A DNA stretch of 5,547 nucleotides, taken from NCBI GenBank assembly GCA_039815505.1, contig JBCBZE010000241.1, positions 1 to 5,547 of the forward strand, written 5' to 3'. Position 1 is the first letter of the stretch. Each line of letters starts with the position of its first letter. The translations under genes were made by a program, and so were the position numbers. Source of the DNA: CANLWN01 sp039815505 (lineage in GTDB: Bacteria > Bacteroidota > Bacteroidia > Flavobacteriales > Flavobacteriaceae). Below, piece after piece: positions 4,988 to 5,547 of this stretch. The notes under the pieces were generated by a model. The model worked only from the letters and a program-made list of their open reading frames with translations. It searched no databases and was not told the origin of the DNA.

Positions 4988-5547
4988 TTGAAAAAAACGG
5001 CTTTCTTATGGCTTCTCCTCGTCTCCTTTTGGGGGTTTTCCCAGGCAGGTAACACAACCAGTTATACCAAGAGGGTTTTGGAGACCGCCGAGGTGGATTT
5101 ACTATTCAGTTATTATAATCAGGATGGTAACAATGCCGCGGTTACCGGGGGAGAGGGTACAGAAGAACTTACGGATGCCACCTCTAGTATCGTGGTACGA
5201 ATACCTATGAATGAAGATGACATACTTACCGTGGATATAGGGATATCTGCCTACACTTCTGCATCATCAAGTAATGTAAACCCCTTGGATGGCAATGCCA
5301 ATGATCCGGTAAGTCCGTTCATAGCTTCTTCGGGTGCTTCTAGAAAGGATGAATTGACCTATGTTAAACCAACCTATCAGCATAGTTCCGGAGATCGTAA
5401 TTCCATATGGACCGCAAATGCATATGTATCAAATGAGTACGATTATTTCTCTATAGGTTTCGGAGGGGGGTATACCCGTATGTTCAATGAAAAAAACACG
5501 GAAGTCAGTGTAAATGCGCAAGTGTATTTTGACCAATGGAACCCGCA
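4988..5547 (+). CDS. DUF3570 protein, putative outer-membrane beta-barrel (3' end cut by window)
   Basis: The frame runs open to the window edge, giving 186 N-terminal residues. The start appears to be TTG at 4988: an in-frame TAA lies at 4955-4957, there is no ATG or GTG between, and a complete signal peptide begins at this codon (M/L-KKTAFLWLLLVSFWGFS, cleavage before Q19). The mature part shows alternating polar and hydrophobic strands typical of a porin-like barrel, such as ILTVDIGISAY (79-89), SIWTANAYVSNEYDYFSIGF (139-158) and TEVSVNAQVYF (171-181). An acidic, Ser/Asn/Gly-rich stretch lies at 91-122, including SGASRKDE (115-122). The spacing of the SGASRKDE and DRN...EYDYFS regions is what I recall of DUF3570 in Flavobacteriia, and the DUF4266 neighbour agrees. 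The function is not known; location in the outer membrane is inferred. The family usually continues for about another 200 residues beyond this window. Confidence 0.87.
   Translation, partial: MKKTAFLWLLLVSFWGFSQAGNTTSYTKRVLETAEVDLLFSYYNQDGNNAAVTGGEGTEELTDATSSIVVRIPMNEDDILTVDIGISAYTSASSSNVNPLDGNANDPVSPFIASSGASRKDELTYVKPTYQHSSGDRNSIWTANAYVSNEYDYFSIGFGGGYTRMFNEKNTEVSVNAQVYFDQWNP

Larger units (their letters stand above)
2824..5547 (+). other. Predicted operon: Rieske, thioredoxin, apbE, DUF4266, DUF3570 genes
   Basis: Five genes on one strand are separated by 27, -4, 9 and 50 bases, with no terminator-like structure between them. Each product has a recognisable export signal: two lipoprotein signals and three ending in FGQ or FSQ. 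The shared destination and the redox theme (iron-sulfur, thiol, flavin) support one transcription unit. From memory, thioredoxin, ApbE, DUF4266 and DUF3570 genes recur together in Bacteroidetes and other Gram-negatives. The transcription start is not evident: no convincing TTTG/TAnnTTTG pair lies between purM and 2824, so read-through from purM is possible. The operon continues to at least the window edge. Confidence 0.75.

Overview
The window comes from a member of the Bacteroidetes, most likely a marine Flavobacteriaceae. The reasons are the type III glutamine synthetase, the long (392-residue) PurM typical of that phylum, the absence of clear Shine-Dalgarno sequences, a possible TAnnTTTG-type promoter, and signal peptides that place Gln directly after the predicted cleavage site. 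All seven genes are on the + strand. I found no tRNA, rRNA, CRISPR array, insertion sequence or other mobile element.

Layout. Positions 1-1467 hold the 3' two-thirds of a type III glutamine synthetase gene (glnN), cut by the window edge. A 121-bp gap follows, with an AT-rich palindrome and a candidate promoter. Positions 1589-2767 hold purM (AIR synthase, purine biosynthesis). A 56-bp gap with two small hairpins leads into a tightly packed run of five genes: a Rieske 2Fe-2S lipoprotein (2824-3267), a periplasmic thioredoxin-fold protein with a CPPC site (3295-3729), an ApbE-type FAD:protein FMN transferase (3726-4718, sharing 4 bases with the gene before it), a 69-residue DUF4266 lipoprotein ending in GGGCGCN (4728-4937), and a DUF3570 protein that looks like an outer-membrane beta-barrel (4988 to the window end, cut).

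How they work together. glnN and purM are cytoplasmic housekeeping enzymes. Glutamine made by glutamine synthetase is a nitrogen donor in purine synthesis, but nothing here shows that the two genes are co-regulated. The five downstream genes form a different unit. Every product carries an export signal, and the set combines an iron-sulfur protein, a thiol-disulfide protein, an enzyme that attaches FMN covalently to exported proteins, a small Cys-tailed lipoprotein and a putative barrel. The best reading is an uncharacterised extracytoplasmic redox module, possibly involving a flavinylated protein. The FMN acceptor is not obvious: no FMN-binding-domain protein is visible, but the DUF3570 protein has an SGAS tetrapeptide resembling part of the known flavinylation motif. 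This module is the part of the window most likely to represent undescribed biology.
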